Of a DNA stretch of 34,623 nt, positions 14,268-22,173 are shown piece after piece. Source of the stretch: Massilia yuzhufengensis (GTDB taxonomy: Bacteria; Pseudomonadota; Gammaproteobacteria; Burkholderiales; Burkholderiaceae_D). The DNA is taken from contig NZ_FOLD01000045.1 of the NCBI RefSeq assembly GCF_900112225.1, positions 1-34,623 on the forward strand, given 5' to 3'. Every line of letters begins with the position of its first letter. The stretch's first letter is position 1. The notes under the pieces were generated by a model. It worked only from the letters and a program-made list of their open reading frames with translations. It was not told the origin of the DNA and ran no database searches. A program made the position numbers and the translations under genes.

Positions 14268-14453
14268 TTCGTTCATGTGTTGCCGCAGTTTGTCCCCCTC
14301 GTTAAAAGGCGGCCTGTGTAACGAAAGTTAATTGGAAAGTCCAATCACCCAAACGTATTGCTCCAGCAGGGGCGGTGCGGCGGGACCAAGACTGACCGCA
14401 GGCCTACGGTTCTCCGTGGGGTTTCTTCGGCTTAAGTTGGGAAAGAAAATACT

Positions 14454-14822
14454 ATGATTCAAACCGAAAGCCGGCTCGAAGTAGCCGACAACACGGGTGC
14501 CAAGGAAGTTCTGTGCATCAAGGTGTTGGGCGGCTCGAAGCGCCGTTATGCGAGCATTGGCGACATCATCAAGGTCACCGTCAAGGTGGCAGCGCCACGT
14601 GGTCGCGTCAAGAAGGGCGAAATTTACAACGCCGTGGTTGTGCGTACCGCTAAAGGTGTGCGCCGCCAGGATGGTTCCCTGGTCAAGTTCGATGGCAATG
14701 CCGCCGTCCTGCTGAACGCCAAGCTGGAGCCAATCGGTACCCGTATCTTTGGACCGGTCACGCGCGAGCTGCGTACCGAGAAGTTCATGAAGATCGTGTC
14801 CCTGGCACCTGAAGTTCTGTAA
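14454..14822 (+). CDS. rplN: 50S ribosomal protein L14
   Basis: The 122 residues start MIQTESRLEVADNTGAKEVLC, and contain GDIIKVTVKVAAPRGRVKKG and GTRIFGPVTRELR, diagnostic for L14, which forms an intersubunit bridge with 16S rRNA. It opens the spc-type block after a leader of over 200 nt. Confidence 0.98.
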   Translation: MIQTESRLEVADNTGAKEVLCIKVLGGSKRRYASIGDIIKVTVKVAAPRGRVKKGEIYNAVVVRTAKGVRRQDGSLVKFDGNAAVLLNAKLEPIGTRIFGPVTRELRTEKFMKIVSLAPEVL

Positions 14823-14831
14823 GGAGTCGAC

Positions 14832-15146
14832 ATGGATAAGATTCGTAAAAACGACGAAGTCATCGTTCTGGCCGGGAAAGACAAGGGCAAGCGTGGTGTC
14901 GTTCAGAAGCGTGTAGACGCTGAACACGTCATCGTTGAAGGCGTCAACGTCGCTAAAAAAGCGACCAAGCCTAACCCGATGACCGGTGTTACTGGTGGTA
15001 TCGTCGACAAGACTATGCCGATTCACGTGTCGAATGTCGCGCTGTTCAATGCAGCGACCGGCAAGGCAGATCGCGTTGGCTTCAAAGACCAGGACGGCAA
15101 AAAAGTCCGCGTCTTCAAGTCGAGCGGTGAAGTAGTGAAGGGGTAA
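14832..15146 (+). CDS. rplX: 50S ribosomal protein L24
   Basis: The 104-residue product has the KOW motif (KNDEVIVLAGKDKGKRGVV) and EGVNVAKKATKPNP, both typical of L24, an early 50S assembly initiator. It lies nine bases after rplN with AAGGAG spanning the gap. Confidence 0.98.
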   Translation: MDKIRKNDEVIVLAGKDKGKRGVVQKRVDAEHVIVEGVNVAKKATKPNPMTGVTGGIVDKTMPIHVSNVALFNAATGKADRVGFKDQDGKKVRVFKSSGEVVKG

Positions 15147-15152
15147 GGATAA

Positions 15153-15692
15153 ATGGCCCGTCTCCAAGATATTTACAAAGAAAAAGTCGTCGCTGAACTG
15201 ACCGAGAAGTTCGGTTACAAGTCGGTGATGGAAGTGCCACGCCTGACCAAGATCACCCTGAACATGGGTCTGTCGGAAGCAGTCGCTGACAAGAAGATCA
15301 TCGAGCACGCAACTGGCGACCTGACCAAGATCGCCGGCCAGAAGCCGGTCGTCACCAAGGCGCGCAAGGCAATCGCAGGTTTCAAGATCCGCGAAGGCTA
15401 CCCGATTGGTACGATGGTGACCCTGCGCGGTAACCGCATGTACGAATTCCTGGATCGTTTCATCACCGTGGCCCTGCCGCGCGTGCGTGACTTCCGTGGC
15501 GTGAGCGGCAAATCGTTCGATGGTCGTGGCAACTACAACATCGGCGTCAAAGAGCAGATCATCTTCCCGGAAATCGATTACGACAAGATCGATGCGCTGC
15601 GTGGCATGAACATCTCGATCACCACGACCGCTAAGACCGACGAAGAAGCCAAAGCGCTGCTCGCCGCCTTCAAATTCCCGTTCAGGAACTAA
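15153..15692 (+). CDS. rplE: 50S ribosomal protein L5
   Basis: The 179 residues match L5 (VPRLTKITLNMGLSEA, the GQKPVVTKARKAIAGFKIREG core and GRGNYNIGVKEQIIFPEI). L5 binds 5S rRNA and contacts P-site tRNA. In E. coli, S8 represses the spc operon by binding mRNA around this start; I did not find a clear copy of that site. The start is six bases after rplX. Confidence 0.98.
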   Translation: MARLQDIYKEKVVAELTEKFGYKSVMEVPRLTKITLNMGLSEAVADKKIIEHATGDLTKIAGQKPVVTKARKAIAGFKIREGYPIGTMVTLRGNRMYEFLDRFITVALPRVRDFRGVSGKSFDGRGNYNIGVKEQIIFPEIDYDKIDALRGMNISITTTAKTDEEAKALLAAFKFPFRN

Positions 15693-15696
15693 GAGC

Positions 15697-16002
15697 ATGG
15701 CAAAACTTGCACTGATTAACCGCGAACAGAAGCGTGCAGACCTGGTGGAGAAATTCGCCGCAAAGCGTGCAGCTCTGAAAGCGATCATCAACGACCAGTC
15801 GAAGTCGGAAGAAGAGCAATACGAAGCACGCCTGAAGCTGCAGGCACTGCCACGTAACTCGGCGCCGACCCGCCAGCGTAACCGCTGCGCCATCACCGGC
15901 CGTCCACGTGGCACTTTCCGTAAATTCGGTCTTGCCCGTACCAAAGTCCGCGAATTCGCCATGAAGGGCGAAATTCCTGGTATGACCAAAGCCAGCTGGT
16001 AA
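15697..16002 (+). CDS. rpsN: 30S ribosomal protein S14 (zinc-free type)
   Basis: The 101-residue product (MAKLALINREQKR, then RNRCAITGRPRGTFRKFGLART) is the long C-minus S14, which lacks the CxxC pairs of the zinc-binding short form. S14 works in the 30S head. Four bases separate it from rplE. Confidence 0.98.
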   Translation: MAKLALINREQKRADLVEKFAAKRAALKAIINDQSKSEEEQYEARLKLQALPRNSAPTRQRNRCAITGRPRGTFRKFGLARTKVREFAMKGEIPGMTKASW

Positions 16003-16016
16003 TAGGAGAATAAGCA

Positions 16017-16412
16017 ATGAGTATGAGCGATCCTATCGCCGATATGCTGACCCGCATTCGCAACGCACAAGGTGTACAGAAGACCACGGTCGCAATGCCG
16101 TCGTCGAAAGTCAAGGTTGCCATTGCCAACGTCCTGAAGGACGAGGGTTACATTGAAGATTTCGCCGTGTCCACCGAAGGTGGCAAGGCGGAACTGAAAA
16201 TCGGTTTGAAGTATTACACCGGCCGTCCGGTCATCGAGCGCATCGAGCGCGTGTCCCGTCCTGGCCTGCGCGTCTACAAAGGCAAAGACGAGATCCCAAC
16301 GGTCATGAATGGCCTGGGCGTGGCAATCGTCTCGACCCCACAGGGCGTGATGACTGATCGCAAAGCACGTGCTACCGGTGTCGGTGGCGAAGTGCTGTGC
16401 TACGTGGCTTAA
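16017..16412 (+). CDS. rpsH: 30S ribosomal protein S8
   Basis: The 131 residues start MSMSDPIADMLTRIRNAQ and end GVGGEVLCYVA, with GLRVYKGKDEIPTVMNGLG between, diagnostic of S8. It is a primary 16S rRNA binder and the translational repressor of the spc operon in E. coli. AGGAG stands at proper distance from ATG 16017 rather than from the second ATG six bases on. Confidence 0.98.
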   Translation: MSMSDPIADMLTRIRNAQGVQKTTVAMPSSKVKVAIANVLKDEGYIEDFAVSTEGGKAELKIGLKYYTGRPVIERIERVSRPGLRVYKGKDEIPTVMNGLGVAIVSTPQGVMTDRKARATGVGGEVLCYVA

Positions 16413-16421
16413 GGAGTAGAC

Positions 16422-16955
16422 ATGTCTCGAGTAGCTAAGATGCCAATCGCCGTCCCTGCCGGTACCGATGTCGCGATCAACGCGTCGTCGATCACCGTCA
16501 AGGGCCCGCTGGGCACCCTGACCCAGGCCCTGAACGGCCAGGTCAAAGTAGAAAACAAAGATGGCACGCTGACTTTCGACGTGGTGGACGATTCCCGTGA
16601 ATCGAACGCCATGTCGGGCACCCTGCGCGCCCTGGTCAACAACATGGTGACCGGCGTGACCAAGGGCTTCGAGAAGAAGCTGAACCTGGTCGGCGTGGGC
16701 TACAAGGCAGCAGTGCAGGGCAACGCCCTGAACCTGTCCCTGGGCTTCTCGCACCCGGTGCTGCACGCGATGCCGGAAGGCGTCACTGCTGTCACCCCGA
16801 CCCCGACCGAAATCCTGATCAAGGGTATCGATCGTCAAAAGGTCGGCCAAGTGGCTGCCGAAGTGCGCGCTTACCGCTCGCCTGAGCCTTACAAAGGCAA
16901 GGGTGTCCGTTATTCGGACGAAGTGGTGAAGCTTAAAGAAACCAAGAAGAAATAA
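16422..16955 (+). CDS. rplF: 50S ribosomal protein L6
   Basis: The 177 residues match L6: MSRVAKMPIAVPAG, then LVGVGYKAAVQGNAL, LSLGFSHPV, and GQVAAEVRAYRSPEPYKGKG near the end. L6 lies by the GTPase-associated centre. Nine bases follow rpsH, with AAGGAG in the gap. Confidence 0.98.
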   Translation: MSRVAKMPIAVPAGTDVAINASSITVKGPLGTLTQALNGQVKVENKDGTLTFDVVDDSRESNAMSGTLRALVNNMVTGVTKGFEKKLNLVGVGYKAAVQGNALNLSLGFSHPVLHAMPEGVTAVTPTPTEILIKGIDRQKVGQVAAEVRAYRSPEPYKGKGVRYSDEVVKLKETKKK

Positions 16956-16966
16956 TCGGAGCTGAC

Positions 16967-17329
16967 ATGGACAAGAAACAATCGCGTCTGCGTCGCGGAC
17001 GTCAAACTCGCATCAAGATCGCCCAGCTTGGCGTGAACCGTCTGTCGGTTCACCGCACCAACCTGCACATCTATGCGAACCTGATCAGCCCGGACGCAAA
17101 GGTGCTGGTGTCGGCTTCGACGCTGGAAGCTGAAGTGCGTGCTGAACTGGCCGGCAAAACTGGTGTGGGCGGCAACGCTGCAGCAGCTGCCCTGGTTGGC
17201 AAGCGCGTCGCTGAAAAAGCACTGAAAGCAGGAATCACCGAAGTTGCGTTCGATCGCTCGGGTTTCCGTTACCACGGCCGTGTGAAGGCGCTGGCGGAAG
17301 CCGCGCGTGAAGCCGGTCTGAAGTTCTAA
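16967..17329 (+). CDS. rplR: 50S ribosomal protein L18
   Basis: The 120 residues contain LSVHRTNLHIYANLISPD, NAAAAALVGKRVAEKAL and FDRSGFRYHGRVKALAEAAREAGL, the typical L18 pattern; L18 binds 5S rRNA with L5 and L25. It starts eleven bases after rplF. Confidence 0.98.
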   Translation: MDKKQSRLRRGRQTRIKIAQLGVNRLSVHRTNLHIYANLISPDAKVLVSASTLEAEVRAELAGKTGVGGNAAAAALVGKRVAEKALKAGITEVAFDRSGFRYHGRVKALAEAAREAGLKF

Positions 17330-17341
17330 GGAAGAATCGTC

Positions 17342-17860
17342 ATGGCAAAAATGCAAGCGAAAATGGCAAGCGACAAGCCGGATGATGGCATGCGCGAGAA
17401 AATGATCGCGATCAACCGCGTGACCAAAGTGGTCAAGGGTGGTCGTATCATGGGTTTTGCAGCGCTGACCGTTGTCGGTGACGGCGATGGCCGCATCGGC
17501 ATGGGTAAAGGCAAGTCGAAGGAAGTTCCAGTCGGCGTGCAAAAAGCGATGGAAGAAGCCCGCCGCAACCTGATCAAGGTGCCCCTCAAGAACGGTACCC
17601 TGCACCACACCGTCACCGGTCGTCACGGCGCCTCGCGCGTCATGATGTCGCCAGCCAAGCCTGGTACCGGCGTCATCGCTGGTGGCGCAATGCGCGCTAT
17701 CTTCGAGGTGATGGGCGTGACCGACGTGGTCGCCAAGTCGACCGGGTCGTCGAACCCGTACAACCTGGTTCGCGCAACCCTCGACGGCCTGTCGAAAATG
17801 AGCACTGCTTCCGACATCGCCGCCAAGCGCGGCAAGTCGGTTGAAGACATCCTGGGTTAA
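17342..17860 (+). CDS. rpsE: 30S ribosomal protein S5
   Basis: The 172-residue product has the S5 double-stranded RNA-binding domain (KMIAINRVTKVVKGGRIMGF, VGDGDGRIGMGKGKSKEVP) and C-terminal PGTGVIAGGAMRAIFEVMGV. S5 affects decoding accuracy; the spectinomycin-site loop looks normal. It lies twelve bases after rplR. Confidence 0.98.
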   Translation: MAKMQAKMASDKPDDGMREKMIAINRVTKVVKGGRIMGFAALTVVGDGDGRIGMGKGKSKEVPVGVQKAMEEARRNLIKVPLKNGTLHHTVTGRHGASRVMMSPAKPGTGVIAGGAMRAIFEVMGVTDVVAKSTGSSNPYNLVRATLDGLSKMSTASDIAAKRGKSVEDILG

Positions 17861-17870
17861 GGGGAAAAAC

Positions 17871-18050
17871 ATGGCAAACACCATTAAAGTTCAGCTCGTC
17901 AAGGGCCTGATCGGTACCCGTCAGGATCACCGTGCCACCGTGCGCGGCCTGGGTCTGCGTCGTGTCAACTCGGTTTCCGAGCTGCAGGACACCCCGTCCG
18001 TGCGTGGCATGATCAACAAAGTCTCGTACCTCGTGAAAGTTGTTTCGTAA
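17871..18050 (+). CDS. rpmD: 50S ribosomal protein L30
   Basis: The 59-residue product (MANTIKVQLVKGLIGTRQ, then LGLRRVNSVSELQDTPSVRG and INKVSYLVKV) is L30. ATG 17871 follows AAGGGG after rpsE; the frame is open 30 bases further back into rpsE, but family length and the ribosome site favour this start. Confidence 0.97.
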   Translation: MANTIKVQLVKGLIGTRQDHRATVRGLGLRRVNSVSELQDTPSVRGMINKVSYLVKVVS

Positions 18051-18076
18051 GCCTCGGCTTGCGAACGGAGAAATCA

Positions 18077-18508
18077 ATGGAACTCAATACCATTCAACCA
18101 GCTGACGGCGCCAAGCACTACAAGCGTCGCGTCGGCCGCGGTATCGGCTCCGGCCTGGGCAAGACTGCCGGTCGTGGTCACAAGGGTCAGAAATCGCGTT
18201 CGGGCGGCTTCCACAAAGTCGGCTTCGAAGGCGGCCAGATGCCTCTGCAGCGTCGTCTGCCGAAGCGTGGCTTCAAGTCGCTGAACGCGACTTTCAAGGC
18301 GGAAGTTCGCCTGTCGGACCTGAACAACCTGGCTGTCGGCGATGTCGACATCATGGTGCTCAAGCAGGCAGGTATCCTGTCGGTGCTGGCGCGCGACGTG
18401 CGCGTCATCCTGTCGGGCGAGGTCACCAAGGCGGTGAACCTCAAGGGCCTGAAGGTCTCGGCCGGCGCGAAAGCGGCGATCGAAGCAGCTGGCGGTTCGG
18501 TCGCTTAA
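18077..18508 (+). CDS. rplO: 50S ribosomal protein L15
   Basis: The 143 residues start MELNTIQPADGAKHYKRRVG and contain GSGLGKTAGRGHKGQKSRSG and FEGGQMPLQRRLPKRGF, typical of L15. ATG 18077 has GGAG at 18067-18070; an in-frame ATG at 18059 would add six residues with no homology. It is followed by secY, as in most bacteria. Confidence 0.97.
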   Translation: MELNTIQPADGAKHYKRRVGRGIGSGLGKTAGRGHKGQKSRSGGFHKVGFEGGQMPLQRRLPKRGFKSLNATFKAEVRLSDLNNLAVGDVDIMVLKQAGILSVLARDVRVILSGEVTKAVNLKGLKVSAGAKAAIEAAGGSVA

Positions 18509-18535
18509 TTGCGACCCGCCTGATCGGAGCAAAAA

Positions 18536-19870
18536 TTGGCGACTAATTCACAACTTGGTAAAAGCGCTGCTTCCGGCTTCCCGTGGGGCCGGCTGTGGTT
18601 TTTGCTTGGAGCATTGGTCGTATACCGCATCGGCGCTCATATCCCCGTTCCGGGGATTGATCCGGTGCAGCTGGCAGCGCTGTTCAAGCAGAACGAAGGC
18701 GGCATCCTGGGCATGTTCAACATGTTCTCGGGTGGCGCGTTGTCCCGCTTTACCGTGTTCGCCCTCGGCATCATGCCTTACATTTCGGCTTCGATCATCA
18801 TGCAGCTCGCATCGATCGTGTCGCCGCAACTCGAGGCGCTGAAAAAAGAGGGCGAGTCCGGCCGCCGCAAGATCACCCAGTACACCCGTTACTTCACGGT
18901 GGCACTGGCGCTGTTCCAGGCGTTCGGCATCGCGGTTGCGCTCGAAGCGCAGCCTGGCCTCGTGCTCGATCCGGGCATGGGCTTCCGCTTCGTCACGGTG
19001 ACGACGCTCCTGACCGGCACCATGTTCCTCATGTGGCTGGGCGAGCAAATCACCGAGCGTGGTCTTGGCAACGGTATTTCGATCATCATTTTTGCCGGTA
19101 TCGCAGCAGGTCTGCCTTCGGCTCTGGGCGGCCTGGCCACCCTGATCTCGAATGGTTCGATCGGCAGCTTCTCCGCGATCCTGATCGTGGTGTTGGTGGC
19201 CGGTGTGACCTGGGGTGTGGTGTTCGTTGAACGCGGACAGCGCAAGATCCTGGTGAATTACGCGAAACGTCAGGTCGGCAACAAGATCTATGGTGGCCAA
19301 ACCAGCCACCTGCCCTTGAAGCTGAACATGGCAGGCGTGATCCCACCGATCTTCGCTTCGTCGATCATCCTGTTCCCGGCGACGATCGTCGACTGGTTCA
19401 CGCGCGGCAAGGATGCTTCGGGTCCCGTTATCGGGTTCCTGAAGGACCTCGCAGCGTCGATGGCACCAGGCGAGCCGATCCACGCGTTGCTGTATGCGGT
19501 GGCGATCGTGTTCTTCTGCTTCTTCTACACGGCGCTGGTATTTAACAGCAAGGAAACGGCGGACAACTTGAAGAAGAGTGGCGCGTTTGTACCGGGCATC
19601 CGTCCGGGCGAGCAGACCGCACGCTACATCGACAAGATCCTGATGCGCCTGACCCTGGCCGGCGCGGTCTACATCACCCTGGTGTGCCTGGTGCCGGAGT
19701 TTATGACTGCCCGCTGGAAGGTTCCCTTCTACTTCGGCGGTACGTCGCTCCTCATCGTTGTCGTCGTGACGATGGACTTCATGGCACAGGTGCAGAATTA
19801 CGTCATGTCGCAACAATATGAATCACTGTTGCGGAAGGCGAACTTCAAGGGCGGTATTCCGTCGCGTTAA
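18536..19870 (+). CDS. secY: Preprotein translocase channel subunit SecY
   Basis: The 444-residue, ten-TM inner-membrane protein is SecY, the protein-conducting pore of SecYEG. Marks are the plug/TM2 region GGILGMFNMFSGGALSRFTV, GIMPYISASIIMQL, the cytoplasmic loop before TM7 RKILVNYAKRQVG, and the loop before TM9 (FVPGIRPGEQTARYI). The start codon is TTG at 18536, with CGGAG 7-11 bases upstream; no ATG exists at the family start, so TTG use looks genuine and may lower SecY output against its ribosomal neighbours. Confidence 0.97.
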   Translation: MATNSQLGKSAASGFPWGRLWFLLGALVVYRIGAHIPVPGIDPVQLAALFKQNEGGILGMFNMFSGGALSRFTVFALGIMPYISASIIMQLASIVSPQLEALKKEGESGRRKITQYTRYFTVALALFQAFGIAVALEAQPGLVLDPGMGFRFVTVTTLLTGTMFLMWLGEQITERGLGNGISIIIFAGIAAGLPSALGGLATLISNGSIGSFSAILIVVLVAGVTWGVVFVERGQRKILVNYAKRQVGNKIYGGQTSHLPLKLNMAGVIPPIFASSIILFPATIVDWFTRGKDASGPVIGFLKDLAASMAPGEPIHALLYAVAIVFFCFFYTALVFNSKETADNLKKSGAFVPGIRPGEQTARYIDKILMRLTLAGAVYITLVCLVPEFMTARWKVPFYFGGTSLLIVVVVTMDFMAQVQNYVMSQQYESLLRKANFKGGIPSR

Positions 19871-19889
19871 GCGGGAAAGCATAGAGCGA

Positions 19890-20108
19890 ATGGCAAAAGA
19901 CGACGTCATCCAAATGCAAGGGGAGATTCTCGAGAATCTCCCGAACGCAACATTTCGCGTGAAGCTGGAAAACGGGCACGTGGTACTGGGGCATATCTCG
20001 GGTAAAATGCGCATGAATTACATCCGCATTCTCCCGGGCGACAAGGTAACGGTGGAGTTGACTCCGTATGACCTGTCCCGGGCCCGCATTGTGTTCCGCA
20101 CCAAGTAA
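19890..20108 (+). CDS. infA: Translation initiation factor IF-1
   Basis: The 72-residue OB-fold product (MAKDDVIQMQGEILENLPNA, then VKLENGHVVLGHISGKMR and RILPGDKVTVELTPYDLSRA) is IF-1, which blocks the A site during initiation. I chose the ATG that gives the family length of 72. The site upstream is weak (AGAG). Position between secY and rpmJ is usual for betaproteobacteria and Gram-positives but not for E. coli. Confidence 0.97.
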   Translation: MAKDDVIQMQGEILENLPNATFRVKLENGHVVLGHISGKMRMNYIRILPGDKVTVELTPYDLSRARIVFRTK

Positions 20109-20144
20109 AAATCATTAAAGTAAACGAACCGAAGAGAGTGCAAA

Positions 20145-20258
20145 ATGAAAGTTAACGCTTCAGTCAAGCGGATCTGCCGCAACTGCAAGATCATCAAGCG
20201 CAAGGGCGTGGTCCGTGTGATCTGCGTCGAACCGCGTCACAAGCAGCGTCAAGGTTAA
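20145..20258 (+). CDS. rpmJ: 50S ribosomal protein L36
   Basis: A short frame of 37 codons encodes a basic protein (MKVNASVKRICRNCKII at the start, EPRHKQRQG at the end). The zinc-ribbon residues C11, C14, C27 and H32 are all present, so this is the zinc-binding form. L36 is the smallest 50S protein. GAAGAGAG lies upstream of the ATG. The gene sits 36 bp after infA and 12 bp before rpsM. Confidence 0.97.
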   Translation: MKVNASVKRICRNCKIIKRKGVVRVICVEPRHKQRQG

Positions 20259-20270
20259 GAGGAATAACGA

Positions 20271-20636
20271 ATGGCACGTATTGCAGGGGTTAACATCCCA
20301 AATCATCAGCACACTGTTATCGGCCTGACGGCGATCTACGGTGTTGGCCGTCCACGCTCGCAGAAGATTTGCGACGCGACTGGTATCGCGACCAACAAGA
20401 AGGTCAAGGACCTCGACGATAACGAACTCGAGAAGCTGCGTGACGAAGTCGCGAAGTTTGTCGTGGAAGGCGATCTGCGCCGCGAACTGTCCATGAACAT
20501 CAAGCGTCTGATGGATCTGGGCTGCTACCGCGGCATGCGTCACCGTAAGGGTCTGCCAGTGCGCGGTCAACGTACCCGCACCAATGCTCGTACCCGTAAG
20601 GGCCCGCGCAAGGCCGCTCAATCGCTCAAGAAATAA
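20271..20636 (+). CDS. rpsM: 30S ribosomal protein S13
   Basis: The 121-residue product starts MARIAGVNIPNHQHTVIGLT and contains IYGVGRPRSQKIC, RRELSMNIKRLMDLGCYRG and RGQRTRTNARTRKGPRK. S13 bridges to the 50S subunit and contacts P-site tRNA with its tail. It opens the alpha-operon part. Confidence 0.98.
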   Translation: MARIAGVNIPNHQHTVIGLTAIYGVGRPRSQKICDATGIATNKKVKDLDDNELEKLRDEVAKFVVEGDLRRELSMNIKRLMDLGCYRGMRHRKGLPVRGQRTRTNARTRKGPRKAAQSLKK

Positions 20637-20650
20637 TCTAGGAACCGACC

Positions 20651-21055
20651 ATGGCCAAGCAACAGAGCAGCGCAGCAGCAGCCCGCGTGCGCAAGAAAGT
20701 CAAGAAGAACGTTGCCGAGGGCATCGCCCACGTGCATGCGTCCTTCAACAACACGATCATCACGATCACCGATCGCCAGGGCAATGCCCTGTCGTGGGCA
20801 ACCTCCGGCGGCGCCGGCTTCAAGGGTTCGCGCAAATCGACCCCGTTCGCAGCTCAGGTTGCTGCCGAAGCCGCAGGCAAGGTTGCTCAAGAGTCGGGCG
20901 TGAAGAACCTGGAAGTCCGTATCAAGGGCCCAGGTCCTGGTCGTGAATCGGCTGTCCGCGCACTGAACAACCTCGGTATCAAGATCACCGAGATCCAGGA
21001 CGTGACGCCAGTTCCGCACAACGGCTGCCGTCCGCCGAAGCGTCGTCGTATCTAA
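20651..21055 (+). CDS. rpsK: 30S ribosomal protein S11
   Basis: The 134 residues (KKNVAEGIAHVHASFNNTII, ITDRQGNALSWATSGGAGFKGSRKSTPFAA, and VPHNGCRPPKRRRI at the end) are S11, part of the 30S platform. A 244-bp gap with hairpins and a new -10 element separates it from rpsD. Confidence 0.98.
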   Translation: MAKQQSSAAAARVRKKVKKNVAEGIAHVHASFNNTIITITDRQGNALSWATSGGAGFKGSRKSTPFAAQVAAEAAGKVAQESGVKNLEVRIKGPGPGRESAVRALNNLGIKITEIQDVTPVPHNGCRPPKRRRI

Positions 21056-21101
21056 AGCAGTCGGCAGCCCTCGGGCTGCTGGTTGTGGCGAAAAGCCGAC
21101 G

Positions 21102-21122
21102 AACGGGGCCGCGTGCCCCGTT
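21102..21122 (+). terminator. Hairpins between rpsK and rpsD
   Basis: An 8-bp stem (AACGGGGC at 21102-21109 with GCCCCGTT at 21115-21122) with a 5-nt loop follows an earlier smaller GC hairpin (GCAGCC/GGCTGC, 21064-21079). There is little T-tract, so this may attenuate rather than stop transcription. Confidence 0.5.
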
Positions 21123-21163
21123 GTGTATTGCCCCATTAGCCGGTGCAGTGCCTAGAAATGGGT

Positions 21164-21169
21164 TATACT
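21164..21169 (+). promoter_or_regulatory. -10 element of a possible rpsD promoter
   Basis: TATACT at 21164-21169 matches the -10 elements before rpsJ and rplC exactly. The -35 is weak. It would yield a leader of about 125 nt before rpsD, which contains a hairpin-forming stretch (GTCCG ... CGGAC near 21223-21243). This may be a site for S4 control; that is inference. Confidence 0.45.
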
Positions 21170-21299
21170 GCCCGGCTCTTGTCGCCTGTCGCATCTTGCG
21201 TGCAGGTGTTTTTAAGCCACGTCCGCTCGTTAACGGGTCGGACTAGCGCCTGGGTGCATGGCATCTCTGGGGCGTGATTAATTATTAAAGGTATCTAAC

Positions 21300-21923
21300 G
21301 TGGCACGTTATATCGGACCAAAAGCAAAACTGTCGCGCCGTGAAGGCACTGACCTGTTCCTCAAGAGCGCACGCCGCTCGCTCGACTCGAAGTGCAAACT
21401 GGACATCAAGCCAGGCCAGCACGGCGTCAAGTCGGGTGCCCGCACCTCGGACTACGGCAACCAGCTGCGTGAAAAGCAGAAGGTCAAGCGCATGTACGGC
21501 ATCCTGGAACGCCAGTTCCGCCGCTACTTCGCCGACGCATCGCGTAAAAAAGGCAACACCGGCGAAACCCTGCTGAAGCTGCTGGAAGCGCGTCTCGACA
21601 ACGTCGCTTACCGCATGGGCTTCGGCTCGACCCGCGCTGAAGCGCGCCAGCTGGTGAGCCACAAGGCCTTCACCGTCAATGGCCAGGTCGTGAACATCGC
21701 TTCGTACCAGGTCAAGACCGGCGACGTGATCGCTGTTCGTGAAAAAGCCAAGAAGCAAGTGCGTATCGCTGAAGCCCTGTCGCTGGCTGAACAAGTCGGC
21801 ATGCCGAGCTGGGTCTCGGTCGACAGCAAGAAGATGGAAGGCACCTTCCGTTCGTTCCCAGAACGTAACGAAATCGCTGCTGACGTCAACGAAGCGCTGA
21901 TCGTCGAACTGTACTCGCGTTAA
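21300..21923 (+). CDS. rpsD: 30S ribosomal protein S4
   Basis: The 207 residues match S4: MARYIGPKAKLSRREGTDLF, GQHGVKSGARTSDYG, and the S4 RNA-binding domain (RLDNVAYRMGFGSTRAEARQ, LVSHKAFTVNGQVVNI). S4 starts 30S assembly and in E. coli represses the alpha operon. The start is GTG at 21300, preceded by AAAGG. Unlike the tightly packed genes before it, it has a long upstream gap and a 305-bp gap after it. Confidence 0.97.
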   Translation: MARYIGPKAKLSRREGTDLFLKSARRSLDSKCKLDIKPGQHGVKSGARTSDYGNQLREKQKVKRMYGILERQFRRYFADASRKKGNTGETLLKLLEARLDNVAYRMGFGSTRAEARQLVSHKAFTVNGQVVNIASYQVKTGDVIAVREKAKKQVRIAEALSLAEQVGMPSWVSVDSKKMEGTFRSFPERNEIAADVNEALIVELYSR

Positions 21924-21962
21924 TCGACTGCGACAGAGACGGCGTCAGCCGGCTCTTGGGCA

Positions 21963-22040
21963 GTCGTCCCGGCGAAGGCCGGGATCCAAGTTTCGCGGCT
22001 TAGTCGCAAACTTGGGTTCCGGCCTCCGCCGGAACGACGG
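21963..22040. repeat. Palindromic repeat pair (BIME-like) between rpsD and rpoA
   Basis: Two inverted units (21963-21993 and 22008-22040) face each other across 14 bases. Each unit contains its own 6-bp hairpin: TCCCGG/CCGGGA in the first, TTCCGG/CCGGAA in the second, with a GTCG-type flank and an outer AAGTTT/AAACTT pairing. A second pair of the same family is at 34143-34254. These are REP-like units. The rest of the 305-bp gap holds one hairpin (22145-22163) and no gene. Confidence 0.8.
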
Positions 22041-22144
22041 TGGGGTAGTGCGAGCGCAGCAAGCCAGGCTTGGCCTCGCAACGAACACGCGATTCGCAAG
22101 AATCCACGTTCCTCCACACCGTCGTTCACCACATTCGCCTCACC

Positions 22145-22173
22145 GCCTGCTCGTCGAGCAGGCGCTTTATTAT
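22145..22173 (+). terminator. Terminator-like hairpin before rpoA
   Basis: GCCTGCT (22145-22151) pairs with AGCAGGC (22157-22163), loop CGTCG, and TTTATTATT follows. It looks like an intrinsic terminator placed 65 bases before the rpoA start. If active, it would cut rpoA off from rpsD transcripts or attenuate them. No clear promoter is seen after it. Confidence 0.55.

Noticed and set aside
14328..16850. Antisense frame of 840 codons opposite rplN to rplF
   Set aside because: It runs across several perfect ribosomal protein genes and the gaps between them; no homology or ribosome site was seen.
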